Assembly (NCBI GenBank): GCA_031285575.1
Contig: JAITVX010000167.1
Coordinates: forward strand, 1-7,697
Source of the DNA: Bacteroidales bacterium
GTDB lineage: Bacteria; Bacteroidota; Bacteroidia; Bacteroidales; VadinHA17
Reading direction: 5' to 3'
DNA length: 7,697 nt
The translations under genes and the position numbers were made by a program. Below the pieces are notes generated by a model. The model did no database searches. It had not been told where the DNA came from and was given only the letters and a program-made list of their open reading frames with translations. Below, one piece after another: positions 6,382-7,697 of the stretch (its first letter is position 1; every line of letters starts with the position of its first letter).

Positions 6382-6650
6382 GTATGCCGAACGGCTTCGG
6401 CGCACCTGCGGGAACTCCCGCAACCTTCACTATGGGCTTGGGCATATTTGCGGGAAACTCCGCAACACTCACCATTGGCTTGGGCACACTTGCGGGAAGC
6501 TCCGCAACCTCCACCAAACGCTTCGGCATGCTTGCGGGGTTTCCCGCAACACTCACCATTGGCCTCGGCGCACTTGCGGGAACTCCCGCAACACCTGCCA
6601 GGCGCTTTGGCACGCTTGCATCAACTGACGCAACTCCCATTCAGTGGCTT
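6382..6650 (-). repeat. Array 2: tandem 42-bp hairpin repeat, inverted relative to array 1 and with a different stem
   Basis: Six hairpin units start at 6406, 6448, 6490, 6532, 6574 and 6616, at exactly 42-bp intervals. The fifth, TTGCGGGAACTCCCGCAA, has perfect 8-bp arms. Unit 1 differs by one outer base, unit 4 (TTGCGGGGTTTCCCGCAA) keeps a G-U pair, and units 2 and 3 shorten to six sure pairs (TTGCGG/CCGCAA). Unit 6, TTGCATCAACTGACGCAA, has changed both arms to a third stem with a single mismatch. The spacers, read on the minus strand, match those of array 1. The spacer at 6508-6531 and the array 1 spacer at 1969-1992 agree at 21 of 24 bases, sharing GCATGCCGAAGC. The array begins about 65 bp after the GH3-fusion stop codon with a spacer whose left-hand hairpin (6364-6381) is degenerate, and fades out after 6633. 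Confidence 0.93.
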
Positions 6651-6716
6651 CCGTGAGAATCCATAAGGTGTTCCATACTCTGGCAGATAATAAATTTAAA
6701 TTAAATGTAAAAATAA

Positions 6717-6746
6717 TTGTTTTTCTAAAAAACAATTTCATCTTTG
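6717..6746 (+). promoter_or_regulatory. Bacteroidota-type promoter, probably for the TonB receptor transcript
   Basis: TTG (6717-6719), 19 bases, then CATCTTTG (6739-6746) followed by CA fits the -33/-7 promoter of this phylum with a single mismatch in the -7 box (C for T). The predicted start is near 6753. The spacer between the boxes is almost entirely an inverted repeat, AATTGTTTTT (6715-6724) and AAAAACAATT (6728-6737) around CTA, so the -33 element is inside its left arm. This may be an operator or simply an A/T-tract coincidence. Confidence 0.6.
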
Positions 6747-6885
6747 CAGTCATTAAAATATTCTTCTATAAAAAACAGACAATGCCAAATGACAGCAAAA
6801 CATACATGAACATAATGGTCATTGCCTGTACTGTAACCGTAAAAATGCGCAATCGTGCGTCTTTAAGGCAGGTTGTTAACATTTA

Positions 6886-6899
6886 CCCCCCCCCCCCCC
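6886..6899 (+). repeat. Homopolymer run of 14 C
   Basis: Fourteen consecutive C residues lie about 160 bp before the receptor start codon and about 135 bases after the predicted transcription start. Such runs change length by slipped-strand mispairing. The run is not in frame with the receptor: the receptor frame has a TAA at 6907-6909 directly after it, so a length change cannot extend the receptor protein. The exact count is also prone to sequencing error. Confidence 0.95.
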
Positions 6900-7059
6900 A
6901 TTATCCTAACAACAAGCAAGTTACGACTTTTTTGTCTCTGCCTGCCATGCCTGCTTATGCAGGTAGCAACAGCATGCTGCACCAGAGTGAACATCTTTAC
7001 TGAACTGCATGAAGAAATCTGTTTTCAAACTAAACTTAATATTAACCAAACAAATTATT

Positions 7060-7697
7060 ATGAAGAATCTTTTTATTACACTGGCTATTTTTAGCTTATG
7101 TGCGTTCAGCTTAACCGCACAACACCAATTGAGTGGAATTGTAAGGAATGAAGCTGACGGCTCACCAATTCCCTATGTAACTGCCGCCCTGCTGCGTTCC
7201 GATTCAAGCGCTGTAACCGGCATTATGACCGGTGCTGACGGTAAATTTACAATTCAGAACGTAGCGTCGGGGAACTATATTTTGCAGGTGTCGTTCATAG
7301 GTTATGAGCGGGCGTTTCGCAATGTAAACGTTCCTGCGCAAAGTGTTTTGGGCGATATTACCCTTTCCGAAAGCGCCAACCGTTTGGCAGAGGTTGTAGT
7401 AAGTGCCGACCGTCCGCTGGTAGTTGCCAGAACCGACCGCTATGTTGTGAACGTTAGCGGCAATATTCAGAGCGCCGGACGCAATGCCACCAATATTTTA
7501 CAGAATACGCCCGGCGTGTTGGTCAATCAGCAAGGCGACATATCTGTGTTGGGTAATAATGTTGAAGTATGGATTGACGGCCGTCCTTCGCAGATGAGCG
7601 GCGAACAGTTGCAGGCGTTTCTCAGCTCCATGCAGGGTGACGAAATTGACCGTATAGAGGTTATCACCAATCCTTCGTCGCGGTATGATGCTGCAGG
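7060..7697 (+). CDS. TonB-dependent outer-membrane receptor, N-terminal part (truncated by window end)
   Basis: The gene begins at ATG 7060 and stays open for 212 codons to the window edge. The protein starts with a signal peptide (MKNLFITLAIFSLCAFSLTA, cleavage near residue 20). A carboxypeptidase-regulatory-like beta-sandwich domain follows (about 22-105; GSPIPYVTAALL, TGADGKFTIQNVASGNYILQVSFIGY). Then comes a TonB-box-like EVVVSA (111-116) and a plug domain (about 120-212) with NILQNTPGVLV, VEVWIDGRPSQMSGEQL and IDRIEVITNPSSRYDAAG. The plug wording fits the receptor group with an 'outer membrane beta-barrel family' C-terminus rather than the SusC group. Such receptors import a ligand, often a metal complex, peptide or oligosaccharide, across the outer membrane with TonB energy; this ligand is unknown. 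There is no Shine-Dalgarno sequence, and the leader before the ATG is A-rich. The beta-barrel lies beyond the window. Confidence 0.93.
   Translation, partial: MKNLFITLAIFSLCAFSLTAQHQLSGIVRNEADGSPIPYVTAALLRSDSSAVTGIMTGADGKFTIQNVASGNYILQVSFIGYERAFRNVNVPAQSVLGDITLSESANRLAEVVVSADRPLVVARTDRYVVNVSGNIQSAGRNATNILQNTPGVLVNQQGDISVLGNNVEVWIDGRPSQMSGEQLQAFLSSMQGDEIDRIEVITNPSSRYDAA

Larger units (their letters stand above)
6658..7059 (+). other. Leader region of the TonB receptor gene; no secure gene
   Basis: This 402-bp stretch holds the promoter at 6717-6746, the C14 run at 6886-6899 and two small inverted repeats: CCTGC-TTAT-GCAGG (6950-6963) and the 10-bp palindrome CAGCATGCTG (6970-6979). A 73-codon open frame runs from ATG 6782 to TGA 7003. 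It starts MPNDSKTYMNIMVIACTV, reads through the C run as PPPP and has no recognisable domain, so I do not call it a gene. No good promoter box lies nearer to the receptor start codon, so the receptor mRNA may carry a leader of about 300 bases. Confidence 0.5.

Noticed and set aside
6382..6650. Integron attC array or gene-cassette array
   Set aside because: No RYYYAAC/GTTRRRY core sites, no cassette genes between units and no integrase; the units are 42-bp tandem repeats.
6782..7003. 73-residue gene upstream of the TonB receptor
   Set aside because: It sits 29 bases after a predicted transcription start, but it contains the C14 run, has no recognisable domain and its composition does not look coding. 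Kept only as a remark.

Overview
The window looks like chromosomal DNA of a Bacteroidota bacterium, most likely Bacteroidales. Three things suggest this. Start codons lack Shine-Dalgarno sequences. Promoter boxes fit the TAnnTTTG (-7) / TTG (-33) pattern of this phylum. The gene content fits too: a GH3-serine hydrolase fusion and a carboxypeptidase-like-domain TonB receptor. The genus cannot be read from the sequence.

Layout, left to right. Positions 1-61 hold a possible start of a minus-strand gene that runs off the left edge. A minus-strand tRNA-Arg(UCU) lies at 199-272, with a convincing promoter upstream and a hairpin-plus-T terminator directly after it. Next is a minus-strand YihY/BrkB-family inner-membrane protein (365-1702). 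A 748-bp gene-free region follows, holding a tandem hairpin array (array 1) and an isolated 18-bp operator-like palindrome. On the plus strand come a fold-type IV PLP enzyme (aminotransferase/aminodeoxychorismate lyase family, 2451-3290) and a 985-residue exported GH3 beta-N-acetylglucosaminidase/serine beta-lactamase-like fusion (3360-6317). These two are 69 bp apart and may be co-transcribed. A second gene-free region (6318-7059) holds array 2, a good promoter and a run of 14 C. The window ends inside the N-terminal part of a TonB-dependent outer-membrane receptor (from 7060).

The most unusual feature is the pair of arrays. Both have a 42-bp period made of an 18-nt 8-2-8 inverted repeat plus a 24-nt spacer. 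Read on opposite strands, their spacers are clearly homologous (best pair 21/24 identical) and both hairpins keep TTGC...GCAA ends. The inner stem differs between arrays in both arms at once: TTGCACA/TGTGCAA in array 1, TTGCGGGA/TCCCGCAA in array 2. This array-specific, arm-compensated variation implies that pairing is maintained. I do not recognise it as a named repeat family. The arrays lie in inverted orientation on either side of the aminotransferase and GH3-fusion genes.

The GH3 fusion suggests peptidoglycan or muropeptide turnover outside the cytoplasmic membrane. The aminotransferase may supply or remove an amino acid or folate precursor, but its substrate cannot be told. YihY and the TonB receptor are envelope proteins with no evident direct link to the central pair.
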